Source of the DNA: Sphingobacterium alimentarium
GTDB taxonomy: Bacteria; Bacteroidota; Bacteroidia; Sphingobacteriales; Sphingobacteriaceae
Assembly (NCBI RefSeq): GCF_004342685.1
Contig: NZ_SMBZ01000042.1
Span: 1 to 34,267 of the forward strand
Length of the DNA: 34,267 nucleotides
Direction of reading: 5' to 3'
A program made the position numbers and the translations under genes. This document shows positions 1 to 7,605 of this stretch, one piece after another. Numbering within the stretch: position 1 is the first letter of the stretch; every line of letters begins with the position of its first letter. The notes under the pieces are model-generated. The model did not search any database. It had not been told where the DNA came from and saw nothing but the letters and a program-made list of their open reading frames with translations.

Positions 1-60
1 TTAAGCCCGCCCGAGCCGATGGTATTGCCGTAACAGGTGGGAGAGTAGGTCGGTGCCTTC
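1..60 (+). rRNA. rrf: 5S ribosomal RNA, 3' end (partial)
   Basis: The window opens inside a 5S rRNA. The stretch from about base 5 to 58 contains the typical 3' half of bacterial 5S, including the GCCGATGGTA block and the closing GGGAGAGTAGGTCGGTGCC. The 5' half lies outside the window and the exact 3' end is approximate. A rho-independent terminator follows directly, so this is the end of an rRNA operon read on the plus strand. Confidence 0.9.
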
Positions 61-74
61 TTTTATTAAAACTA

Positions 75-111
75 AAGCCTTATCACAACAACGTGTGGTA
101 AGGCTTTTTTT
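75..111 (+). terminator. rRNA operon terminator
   Basis: A 13-bp stem (AAGCCTTATCACA pairing with TGTGGTAAGGCTT, one G-U pair) encloses a short loop and is followed by a run of T. It sits about 15 bases past the 5S 3' end and is the expected stop for the rRNA transcript. Confidence 0.9.
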
Positions 112-611
112 ATGCTCGATAATGAAGTTCTCCTTTCACAGCGCAAAACTATTACCTCTTGTTCAGCACCAAGTCCCGCTCCTGCGGATTCAGCTTGCTT
201 AACATATATTGTTTAATACCGCTACTTTCTATTTAAATTTTTACCGCTATTTTATTCGAAATTATATTTCTTTTAATGAAATAATAAGTTATTATTTTTT
301 TTGTTTTATTATTAGTTAAACTAGTGTCAACCTATTGATCAAATTCTTGATCTCAAATACGCGTTTGATCTAAGAATTTGGGCTTCTTAAATCAGCATAT
401 CTGTTACTATAATAGAAAGAAATTGTAATTATATTAATTTGCGAAAAGGGTGCGTAAATTTACGCAACCGTTTTCGTTTCAAAATCCCGTGTCTTCAATA
501 GCTAAAAGCCTTTCTATATATCAAAATTCTATATGTACTTGTTATAGAAAGTTTTCAATCTTTTAATACATAACATAATTGGTTAACCATTACAACCCTA
601 AAAAATACTAT
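112..611. other. Gene-free AT-rich stretch with palindromes
   Basis: No credible gene is seen. The stretch is very AT-rich. On the minus strand from about 232 to 152 there is a 26-codon open segment ending at TAA, with a protein-like tail (SKLNPQERDLVLNKR); it may be a gene relic but cannot be assigned. Two inverted repeats stand out: 340-380 (CAAATTCTTGATC against GATCTAAGAATTTG) and 441-476, the latter centred on the perfect palindrome GCGTAAATTTACGC (452-465). A smaller palindrome, TGGTTAACCA, lies near 580. Confidence 0.5.
441..476. repeat. Near-perfect 36-bp palindrome
   Basis: The core GCGTAAATTTACGC is perfectly self-complementary. The flanks CGAAAAGGGT and AACCGTTTTCG extend the pairing with a single bulge. 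It lacks a T-run directly at its end and lies next to no intact gene. It could be an operator, a stem-loop from a lost element, or a repeat unit; the sequence alone does not decide. Confidence 0.55.
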
Positions 612-1330
612 ATGTTTAGAAAATTTTTTGTGCTGGCATCTTTGCTGATATGCAAAGACGCGGTGTAAGCAAAGCCAACTTTTTCCGTTAGGGAAGTTGC
701 TAATTTTCGATATGTACTGCAAACAGACACGATCGAAGAGAAGGGACTTACAGAAGGGGGGGGGTAAAAAATTTTCGAAATATTCGAAAAACTATCGGCT
801 CGGTAGATACTATTGATTTCCCAGAAAGTGCATATTAAACCATTTACAAATCTCGCTGATTTTGTGAAAGGTGAAATGGGAGGGTGTATATACAACAGCC
901 TTCCAATGAAGCAGGATCGATGCAAAATATTATCATTCGAGGTGCAAGCACGCCGGTGTTTAGTAATGAAGATGTCAATAATGTCAGAGCAGCAATCTTC
1001 GTGAATGGTGTACTTATGACTTCATCGCACAATTTTGCTTATGAGACGAAATTGTACAAATATAATCGTATTGGTCCAGAGACGGATTTTTTAAATTTTG
1101 TGGATATCAGTGCTATCGAAAGTATTGAAGTGGTCAAAGATCCAACTCGTTTAGCTTTATTGGGGCCTCTTGCTGCCAATGGTGCTATCCTTATTACTAC
1201 TTTAGGAGGTAAATCTGGCAATAGAGAGATATCGGTAAATAGTTATTACGGTATTAATCAAAAGCCTTCAATTACTCCTGTGAATGGACAAGTATGAAAA
1301 TTTATTTAGACAGCCCCAATGCTAAACTGC
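612..1330 (+). pseudogene. TonB-dependent receptor (SusC/RagA type) plug-domain relic
   Basis: Reading across frames gives the N-terminal part of an outer-membrane TonB-dependent receptor. An ATG at 612 opens a hydrophobic leader (MFRKFFVLASLLIC) that meets an in-frame TAA at 666. Coding-like sequence continues to a run of nine G (756-764) and changes frame there. A further frame change is needed before 813. A final shift around 880 (an extra G in GGAGGGTG) joins FVKGEMGG to VYIQQPSNEAGS. From 884 to 1297 the plug is clear: NIIIRGAST, then AAIFVNGVLM, then DISAIESIEVVKDP and NGAILITT, the usual plug order. About 1 kb or more of beta-barrel coding sequence that should follow is absent; at most a few more codons (YENLFRQP) can be read in a shifted frame after 1290. 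This is a dead, truncated gene. Receptors of this type import glycans or siderophores, but the ligand cannot be told. Confidence 0.75.
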
Positions 1331-1402
1331 GGGCCCTCTGGAAGGTACGATGTTGATTAAAAGCCGAACTACATTGTTCAAAAAGACATTGAAAATGAGC
1401 TA

Positions 1403-1609
1403 TTATGCTTTTTTGGGAAGTTTTTTTTTAAGGTCTTTTACAGACTCGTCACTTCGTTGAAGGACAAGTCGCTGGTGATCATCGATTACCCACTCTACGA
1501 TTTCGCCTTGTTGAAATTCAATAGCTTGAGCAACTGCAGCTGGAAAGTTAACATACCATTGTTCACTTTTAGCACGCTTAATAACTTGAACTTTCGTTGG
1601 ATATCCCAT
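1403..1609 (-). CDS. Orphan AbrB/MazE (SpoVT-AbrB)-like small protein
   Basis: A 68-aa protein. Residues 5-50 read like a swapped-hairpin AbrB fold: VQVIKRAKSEQWYVNFPAAVAQAIEFQQGEIVEWVI, with the hallmark of a strand, an NFP-A turn, a short helix and a G-E-x-V-E-W strand. The tail is lysine-rich (VKDLKKKLPKKA). Such proteins bind operator DNA as dimers, often as antitoxins or transition-state regulators, and closely similar small ORFs are also found beside some insertion-sequence transposases. No toxin gene and no transposase follow it here; the sequence downstream (below 1403) is the decayed receptor. A perfect 8-bp inverted repeat touches its start codon, suggesting autoregulation or a translational hairpin. 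The fold assignment is by motif resemblance; the function is unknown. Confidence 0.65.
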   Translation of the reverse strand: MGYPTKVQVIKRAKSEQWYVNFPAAVAQAIEFQQGEIVEWVIDDHQRLVLQRSDESVKDLKKKLPKKA

Positions 1610-1629
1610 ATCTAGTTGTTTAACTAGAT
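1610..1629. promoter_or_regulatory. Inverted repeat abutting the AbrB-like start codon
   Basis: ATCTAGTT, a four-base spacer and AACTAGAT form a perfect 8-bp inverted repeat ending exactly at the base before the ATG (minus strand) of the AbrB-like gene. As DNA it resembles an operator for a dimeric repressor; as RNA it would be a hairpin over the ribosome binding region. Confidence 0.5.
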
Positions 1630-1641
1630 ATAAAGTTATAT

Positions 1642-1681
1642 AAAAAGTGCGATAAGTTTTAATTTATCGCACTTTTTTTTT
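1642..1681. terminator. Strong hairpin with A-run/T-run (possible bidirectional terminator)
   Basis: A 14-bp perfect stem (AAAAAGTGCGATAA against TTATCGCACTTTTT) with an 8-base loop. Its A-run and T-run flanks allow it to act as a terminator in either direction. It insulates the decayed region from the efflux operon and lies just upstream of the AbrB-like gene. Confidence 0.6.
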
Positions 1682-1710
1682 AAATATCTAGTAAATAGCC
1701 AAATTCAAGT

Positions 1711-1743
1711 AGGTCTAATCTCTAAGAGATTAGACCTTTTTTT
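1711..1743 (+). terminator. Rho-independent terminator, plus strand
   Basis: AGGTCTAATCTC, a 3-base loop and GAGATTAGACCT form a 12-bp perfect stem followed by TTTTTT. No intact plus-strand gene lies upstream, so it may be left over from the lost receptor gene or another deleted unit. Confidence 0.65.
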
Positions 1744-1885
1744 ATTGGTAGAAATGTATAATTGGGATAGTTTTTGTGCGCCAAATCTCCTTCGGAAGGT
1801 TATTATATCTACATTTTTACATCTTGATTCCATTAAATAGCTTTATCTTGTATTTCCGTCTGTTGGGCACATTTTATCTAAACTT

Positions 1886-2953
1886 ATGAGCAGAAAAGCC
1901 GTTATATTTTTAAGCATAGGATTACTATTAGTAATAGGACTCGTAACCTATAGAATTATTACGAATTCAAAAAAAGACGAAGAAAACAAATCCGCTGGAG
2001 GTGGAAGTCGAGGCGGAGGTAGTAAAGTATACGGTCGTGTCGTACAAGGACAGCCATTTGCGGATTATTTATCTTTAAGTGGATCTATTGAGGCAAATGA
2101 AGTGGTAGAGCTGCATTCGGAAGTATCGGGTATCGTCGAAACCTTAAATTTCCAGGAAGGTAGCCAAGTCTCGGCAGGTCAAGTACTATTGCGGATCAAT
2201 GATTCGGAACTCCGTGCACAATTGGCGCAGGCGCGTACCAGAGCAGAGCTCGCTAGTGAGAATGCGCGACGAGCAAAACTACTGTTAGAAAAAGAAGCCA
2301 TCAGTCAAGAAGAATATGAAATTGCATCAGCGGATTTTCGTACGTCAGAATCGCAAATACAGCTTATCAATGCACAATTAAGTAAAACGCTCGTTCGAGC
2401 GCCATTTTCGGGAAAAATAGGTTTGCGCAATATCTCCAAAGGAAGTTACATCACTCCGGCGACCGTTATCGCTAATCTTGCCAATACAGCTCAGATGAAA
2501 CTATTGTTTTCTGTTCCAGAACGCTATGCGTACATGGTTAGCAAAGGAAATCAGGTCGAGTTTTCAATCCAAGGTGATGAGCAGAAATTTACAGCATCTA
2601 TCTATGCTATTGAGCCTGTGATAGAAGCCAATACACGTTCATTAATCGTCAAAGCAATAAGCAAGGGAGGAAGTAACAAATTAATACCTGGAACTTTTGC
2701 CAACGTAACTTTCCCTTTAGAAACGGTTTCTAATGGATTGTTAGTGCCGGCAGAATCTTTGATACCGATTCAAAATGGTAAGAAAATATTTGTATTGCGC
2801 GATGGCAAAGCCAAGGAAGTTATTGTAGAAACTGGCGGCCGTACGGATGCCGATGTGCTTATCACCAAGGGTCTCAGCGAAGGTGACACCATCTTAACTT
2901 CAGGCGTGATGTCCTTGCGTGATGGTTCACCTGTTCAAGTTACTTTACGTTAA
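1886..2953 (+). CDS. RND efflux periplasmic adaptor (membrane fusion protein)
   Basis: A 355-aa adaptor of the AcrA/MexA class that bridges the inner-membrane pump and the outer-membrane channel. Residues 5-24 are a hydrophobic membrane anchor, followed by a glycine/serine-rich linker (about 38-46). The first lipoyl half-motif lies at about 72-105 (VELHSEVSGIVETLNFQEGSQVSAGQ). An alpha-helical hairpin spans about 107-165, and the second lipoyl half begins at about 169 with VRAPFSGKIG. Beta-barrel and membrane-proximal domains make up the rest. There is no lipobox, so it is anchored by the N-terminal helix. It is the first gene of a three-gene operon, with 11 bp before the pump gene. No adjacent regulator gene is seen. 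Substrate is unknown; the pump family suggests drugs, dyes, bile salts or similar amphiphiles. Confidence 0.93.
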   Translation: MSRKAVIFLSIGLLLVIGLVTYRIITNSKKDEENKSAGGGSRGGGSKVYGRVVQGQPFADYLSLSGSIEANEVVELHSEVSGIVETLNFQEGSQVSAGQVLLRINDSELRAQLAQARTRAELASENARRAKLLLEKEAISQEEYEIASADFRTSESQIQLINAQLSKTLVRAPFSGKIGLRNISKGSYITPATVIANLANTAQMKLLFSVPERYAYMVSKGNQVEFSIQGDEQKFTASIYAIEPVIEANTRSLIVKAISKGGSNKLIPGTFANVTFPLETVSNGLLVPAESLIPIQNGKKIFVLRDGKAKEVIVETGGRTDADVLITKGLSEGDTILTSGVMSLRDGSPVQVTLR

Positions 2954-2964
2954 TCCACAGAAAA

Positions 2965-5900
2965 ATGAGTTTATCCACCCTTAGTATAAAACGTCCCGTT
3001 CTGACCATCGTCATGAACTTGATGCTGATATTATTCGGAATCATTGGCTATACGTTTTTAGGTGTACGTGAATTTCCTTCTATCGATCCCGCACAAATTT
3101 CGGTGCGGACGAGTTATGCCGGTGCCAATCCCGATATTATTGAATCCCAGATTACAGAACCTCTCGAAAAAGCGATCAATTCTATCGATGGTATTCGAAA
3201 TATCACATCGACCAGTTCGCAAGGTTCGAGTAATATCAATATAGAATTTAATCTGACCAAAGATTTAGAAGCAGCAGCCAATGATGTACGTGATAAAGTT
3301 TCGCAGGCGATGCGGAGCTTACCACAGGACATCGATGCAGCACCGGTAGTTTCCAAAGCGGATGCCGATTCAGAACCTATTATTTCGATGACGCTGCAAA
3401 GCCGTACACAGAATGTATTGGAACTGTCGGACTACGCCGAAAATGTGGTAGCCCAACGTCTTCAAACCATTCCGGGAGTCAGTTCGGTGCAAATATGGGG
3501 ACAGCGAAAGTATGCCATGCGACTTTGGATAGATCCAGCGAAGTTGGCTTCTTACGGTGTCACTGTGATGGACGTTCGGAATGCTTTGAACGCTCAAAAT
3601 GTCGAATTGCCTTCCGGAAAATTGACAGGTGCGAATACCGAATTGACCGTAAAAACTATTGGTAATTTATCGAACGAAGAGCAATTCAATAATATCATCA
3701 TTCGTGCAGATCAGACGAAAGTCGTAAAATTTGGAGATATCGGTAATGCGGCGCTCGAAGCCGAAAATTTCGAGACTAAAATGTCAGACTCCGGATATCC
3801 AATGGTCAGTCTGGCCGTGATACCACAGCCCGGTACCAATTATCTGGAAATAGCCAATGGATTCTACAAAGAATTTGACAAGCTCGAATCCGATTTGCCC
3901 GAAGGATATGAAATGAACATCGCTATCGACAACACGCAATTTGTCAAAAAATCAGTACTTGAAGTAGTCGAAACATTGATTATTGCGATCATTTTGGTTG
4001 TCATTATTATTTATATATTCTTCCGAAATTGGTCTATAGCCTTCCGTCCACTGATAGATATTCCGGTATCCTTGATAGCAACGTTTTTTATTATGTATCT
4101 GTGCGGATTCTCTATCAATGTATTGACCCTATTAGCCATTGTATTAGCGACCGGGTTGGTAGTAGATGATGGGATCGTGGTGACAGAAAATATTTTCAAG
4201 AAGGTAGAAGAGGGAATGTCTCCTATTGAGGCAGCCATCAAAGGGTCGAATGAAATTTTCTTTGCGGTAATTTCCATATCCGTTACCTTGGCGGCAGTTT
4301 TCTTACCTGTAATCTTTTTAGAAGGATTTGTGGGCCGATTATTCCGAGAATTTGGAGTCGTCATTGGAGCCGCCGTGCTCATATCCGCCTTTGTTTCGCT
4401 GACGCTAACCCCTATGTTGAATGCTTATTTGATGAAAGGTGGCGAGCAGAAGAAAAGTAGATTCTATGAGAAGACGGAGAAGTATTTCGTAGCGATGAAT
4501 ACCGAATACGCAAACGCTTTGAAAAGTTTCCTACGTTTCAAATGGTTAAGTTTTGCTATTCTCTTGGGGTGTTTTGGATTGATATACTTATTTTTTCAGT
4601 TATTGCCAAAGGAAACAGCACCGTATGATGACCGTAGTTATATCAGTCTACGTGTAACAGCTCCAGAGGGTGTATCTTATGATTACATGGATAAATTTAT
4701 GACAGACCTTACCATGCTCATCAATGATTCGGTACCAGAGAAAAAAGTAAGTTTGGTGATCACATCTCCAGGTTTTGGTTCTTCGTCGGTGAATAGTGGA
4801 TTTGTACGTTTAGGATTAGTGAATACGGACGAAAGAACACGCACGCAGCAAGAGATAGCTAATGATCTGACACGTCTGACACGCTCGTCCTCTGAAGCTC
4901 GGGTTTCAGTATCGCAGCAACCGACGATTGCGGTGAATAGAAGAGGAGGATTACCAATTCAGTACATCATTCAGGCACCGAACTTCCAGCAGTTGGAAGA
5001 GAAGATTCCAGAATTTATGGAAGAACTATCTCAAGATCCTACATTTTCGATTACGGATGTCAATTTAAAATTCAATAAGCCTGAAATATATGTGACTATT
5101 GATAGAGAGAAGGCACAATCATTAGGGGTTTCTGTCTTGGATGTAGCACAGACCTTGCAGATGTCCTTGTCAGGCCAACGTTTTGGCTATTTTATGATGA
5201 ATGGCAAGCAATATCAAGTAATGGGACAGTTTGATCGTAAAGATAGGGCCACACCCAACGATTTAGCTTCTATCTATGTAAGAAATAACACAGGCGAACT
5301 TATACAGCTGAGCAATATTGTAGAATTGGAAGAGCGAAGCAGTCCTCCACAGCTATTTCACAATAATCGCTACATGTCTGCAACCGTATCTGCTGGTCTT
5401 GCGCCGGGTAGAAGCATGGGTGAGGGGATAGACGCGATGGAAAGAATACGTGAAAAAGTGTTAGATGAATCCTTCACAACAGATTTGGGCGGTGAGTCGC
5501 GCGATTTTGTAGAGAGTGGTTCCAACACGATGTTTGCATTTGGCCTCGCCGTGTTACTCATATTCTTGATTTTGGCTGCGCAGTTTGAAAGTTTTACCGA
5601 TCCGATTATCATTATCATCACGGTGCCGCTTGCGGTAGCTGGGGCGTTATTCTCGTTGTGGTTGTTCGGTCAGACCTGGAATATTTTTAGCCAGATTGGA
5701 ACGATTATGTTAATTGGTTTGGTCACCAAAAATGGTATTTTGATTGTTGAGTTTGCGAATCAATTACGCGAAGAAGGCAAGGAAAAATATACCGCGGTTG
5801 TGGAAGCTGCAGAAGCCAGATTAAGACCTATTTTGATGACATCTTTGGCCATTGCATTTGGTGCGTTGCCGATTGCATTGTCTCTAGGTGCTGCATCGAC

Positions 5901-6042
5901 AAGCCGTATCGGAATGGGGGTTGTTATTGTCGGCGGAACGATGTTCTCTTTAATCCTTACATTATTTGTCATCCCGGCATTTTATCTGATGATGTCGCGC
6001 GAAAGAAAACACAGACCTGAATTTGATAATATAGAAGATTAG
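2965..6042 (+). CDS. RND efflux pump, inner-membrane permease (HAE-1 type)
   Basis: A 1025-aa proton-driven pump of the AcrB/MexB superfamily, full length for the family. It starts with the usual cytoplasmic segment and first helix (LSIKRPVLTIVMNLMLILFGIIGY). Two large periplasmic loops separate the helix bundles. The proton-relay residues are present: paired aspartates D401 and D402 in TM4 (TGLVVDDGIVVTEN) and lysine K922 in TM10 (GLVTKNGILIVEFAN). This points to the hydrophobe/amphiphile (HAE-1) type rather than metal-ion pumps. It sits between the adaptor (11 bp gap) and the TolC-like channel (1 bp gap), so the three subunits are almost certainly co-translated. No frame breaks or missing motifs were noticed. 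Confidence 0.95.
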   Translation: MSLSTLSIKRPVLTIVMNLMLILFGIIGYTFLGVREFPSIDPAQISVRTSYAGANPDIIESQITEPLEKAINSIDGIRNITSTSSQGSSNINIEFNLTKDLEAAANDVRDKVSQAMRSLPQDIDAAPVVSKADADSEPIISMTLQSRTQNVLELSDYAENVVAQRLQTIPGVSSVQIWGQRKYAMRLWIDPAKLASYGVTVMDVRNALNAQNVELPSGKLTGANTELTVKTIGNLSNEEQFNNIIIRADQTKVVKFGDIGNAALEAENFETKMSDSGYPMVSLAVIPQPGTNYLEIANGFYKEFDKLESDLPEGYEMNIAIDNTQFVKKSVLEVVETLIIAIILVVIIIYIFFRNWSIAFRPLIDIPVSLIATFFIMYLCGFSINVLTLLAIVLATGLVVDDGIVVTENIFKKVEEGMSPIEAAIKGSNEIFFAVISISVTLAAVFLPVIFLEGFVGRLFREFGVVIGAAVLISAFVSLTLTPMLNAYLMKGGEQKKSRFYEKTEKYFVAMNTEYANALKSFLRFKWLSFAILLGCFGLIYLFFQLLPKETAPYDDRSYISLRVTAPEGVSYDYMDKFMTDLTMLINDSVPEKKVSLVITSPGFGSSSVNSGFVRLGLVNTDERTRTQQEIANDLTRLTRSSSEARVSVSQQPTIAVNRRGGLPIQYIIQAPNFQQLEEKIPEFMEELSQDPTFSITDVNLKFNKPEIYVTIDREKAQSLGVSVLDVAQTLQMSLSGQRFGYFMMNGKQYQVMGQFDRKDRATPNDLASIYVRNNTGELIQLSNIVELEERSSPPQLFHNNRYMSATVSAGLAPGRSMGEGIDAMERIREKVLDESFTTDLGGESRDFVESGSNTMFAFGLAVLLIFLILAAQFESFTDPIIIIITVPLAVAGALFSLWLFGQTWNIFSQIGTIMLIGLVTKNGILIVEFANQLREEGKEKYTAVVEAAEARLRPILMTSLAIAFGALPIALSLGAASTSRIGMGVVIVGGTMFSLILTLFVIPAFYLMMSRERKHRPEFDNIED

Positions 6043-6043
6043 T

Positions 6044-7351
6044 ATGAGAAGAAGGGTAATTCAACTAGTAAGCTGTTTTTTACTATGTACACATATAAGT
6101 ATTGCACAAAAGCTATTGACCGTAAAGGAGGCTATTGCAATTGCTTTGGAGAATAATTACGATATCAAGTTGTTTCAGAATAACCTGAAAGTAGCGCAGC
6201 AGAATGTAACTCCAGGAAATGCGGGGATGCTTCCTACTGTTACGGGTAATTTTACACAAAATAATAGTGTTTCGAACTCCAATCAGACACAGGCTACGGG
6301 CGAAGTTCGTTCATTGGACAATGCGAAAAACAATAGCTTAAATTATGGCGTAAGTGTCGGCTGGACTGTTTTTGATGGTTTAGGAATGTTTTCACGTTAT
6401 GAGACATTGAAAGAATTGCAAAAGCAAGGAGAAGTCGAGTTGCAGCGTTCGGTAGTGACCCGCATTTCGGATGTAATCTCTACCTATTATACCATTGTCG
6501 AGCAGCAGAATCTCCTTATGGCGATCGACACGAGCATTGAAATATCTCGCGAACGCTTGCGAACATCTGAGAACAGATTTTCCATCGGAAAAGCCTCTCG
6601 ATTAGAAGTTTTGAATGTTCAAGTCAATCTAAATACCGACGAATCTAATCGCATCAAACAAGCGAATACGGTAAAAAATCTTAAGATAGCACTCAACAAC
6701 CTATTGGCGCGCGACTTGCAACAAGAATTTAGCGTCGTGGAAGAGGTGAATATTGACGAAACACTGAAGTTAGGCGATATGCTGGAATTGGCGAAAGCCA
6801 ATAATCCGGATCTTATCTTAATCAGCATCAATCGTAGATTGGCCGAATTGGATGAAAAGACCATCCGAGCGAACCGCTATCCAACGGTACGACTGAATGG
6901 AGGCTATAATTTTAGTGAATCAGAATCCAGTCTTGGTTTCGTGGCGCAATCTCAATCCCGTGGATTGACCTATGGCGTCACTGCTTCAGTTAATATCTTT
7001 GATGGTTTTAATCAACGCCGCAATGAGCGCATTGCTAAGTTGCGTATCGAGAACGCTGATTTGCAAATCGCGCAAACGAATCTGCAAATAGAAACCGAAA
7101 TCTCTCAGGCTTACAATGTGTACAGAACTAACCTTGCACTCGTCGATATAGAAGAAAGAAACGAACAAATAGCACGACAAAACCTGAATATTACATTAGA
7201 AAAATACAAAATCGGTACACTGAGTGCTGTCGAATTTAGGGATGCACAAGAAAATTTTATCAATGCCGTGTCTAGATTTAATGCAGCAAAAACCCAAGCT
7301 AAATTATCCGAAACATTATTGATGGAATTGATCGGTAAGATTGAGTTGTAA
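6044..7351 (+). CDS. TolC-family outer-membrane efflux channel
   Basis: A 435-aa outer-membrane factor. A signal peptide is clear (about residues 1-21, ending SIAQ), followed by the family opening KLLTVKEAIAIALENNYDI. The two internally similar OEP halves can be seen: each contains a coiled-coil helix pair and a strand region, for example NYGVSVGWTVFDGLGMFSRYE in the first and TYGVTASVNIFDGFNQRRNER in the second. It completes the tripartite pump with the adaptor and permease and starts 1 bp after the permease stop. The trimer forms the exit duct across the outer membrane. Confidence 0.93.
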   Translation: MRRRVIQLVSCFLLCTHISIAQKLLTVKEAIAIALENNYDIKLFQNNLKVAQQNVTPGNAGMLPTVTGNFTQNNSVSNSNQTQATGEVRSLDNAKNNSLNYGVSVGWTVFDGLGMFSRYETLKELQKQGEVELQRSVVTRISDVISTYYTIVEQQNLLMAIDTSIEISRERLRTSENRFSIGKASRLEVLNVQVNLNTDESNRIKQANTVKNLKIALNNLLARDLQQEFSVVEEVNIDETLKLGDMLELAKANNPDLILISINRRLAELDEKTIRANRYPTVRLNGGYNFSESESSLGFVAQSQSRGLTYGVTASVNIFDGFNQRRNERIAKLRIENADLQIAQTNLQIETEISQAYNVYRTNLALVDIEERNEQIARQNLNITLEKYKIGTLSAVEFRDAQENFINAVSRFNAAKTQAKLSETLLMELIGKIEL

Positions 7352-7408
7352 ATTGTGGTGTGCAATCGAATTCGTAAAATTGGACAAACGTTTGCGTTTG
7401 AGAATCAT

Positions 7409-7430
7409 TTTATAATCTGATGATTATAAA
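7409..7430. other. AT-rich inverted repeat after the efflux operon
   Basis: TTTATAATC, a TGAT spacer and GATTATAAA make a 9-bp inverted repeat about 60 bp past the TolC-like stop. It lacks G+C pairs and a T-run, so it is a poor terminator; it may be an operator or chance in AT-rich DNA. A nearby CAAACGTTTG palindrome (about 7384-7393) is followed by CGTTTG. The 254-bp gap 7352-7605 holds these and the hairpin at 7551; no gene is seen. Confidence 0.35.
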
Positions 7431-7550
7431 TTATAATTGTTAAAGATAATACGAAGAACATTATCGCATAACCATGAAAACCTGCACAAAAATCAACAAT
7501 ATTGGTTTTCTTGAAATTGACTGTTTAGTTTGTTTTAATATAGGTGATTT

Positions 7551-7575
7551 TTAAGAGGGCGTAATGCCCTCTTAA
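7551..7575 (+). promoter_or_regulatory. Perfect hairpin 30 bp upstream of the GH109 gene
   Basis: TTAAGAGGGC, a 5-base loop and GCCCTCTTAA form a perfect 10-bp stem, followed by TTTA. Either it is the terminator of the RND operon, 200 bp downstream of its last gene, or it lies in the 5' leader of the GH109 transcript and affects its expression or stability. The weak T-run leaves both open. Confidence 0.5.
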
Positions 7576-7605
7576 TTTACAAGAAGATTAATAAATCGAA
7601 ATTTT

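Noticed and set aside
320..328. ACTAGTGTC shared with 34174-34182 as a pair of element ends
   Set aside because: Both copies have the same orientation, the flanks differ right after the 9-mer, and 34 kb of housekeeping genes lie between; the match is short enough to be chance.
608..925. Minus-strand 105-codon reading frame opposite the receptor relic
   Set aside because: Plug-domain and signal-like content is on the plus strand; the minus translation shows no motif or protein-like composition.
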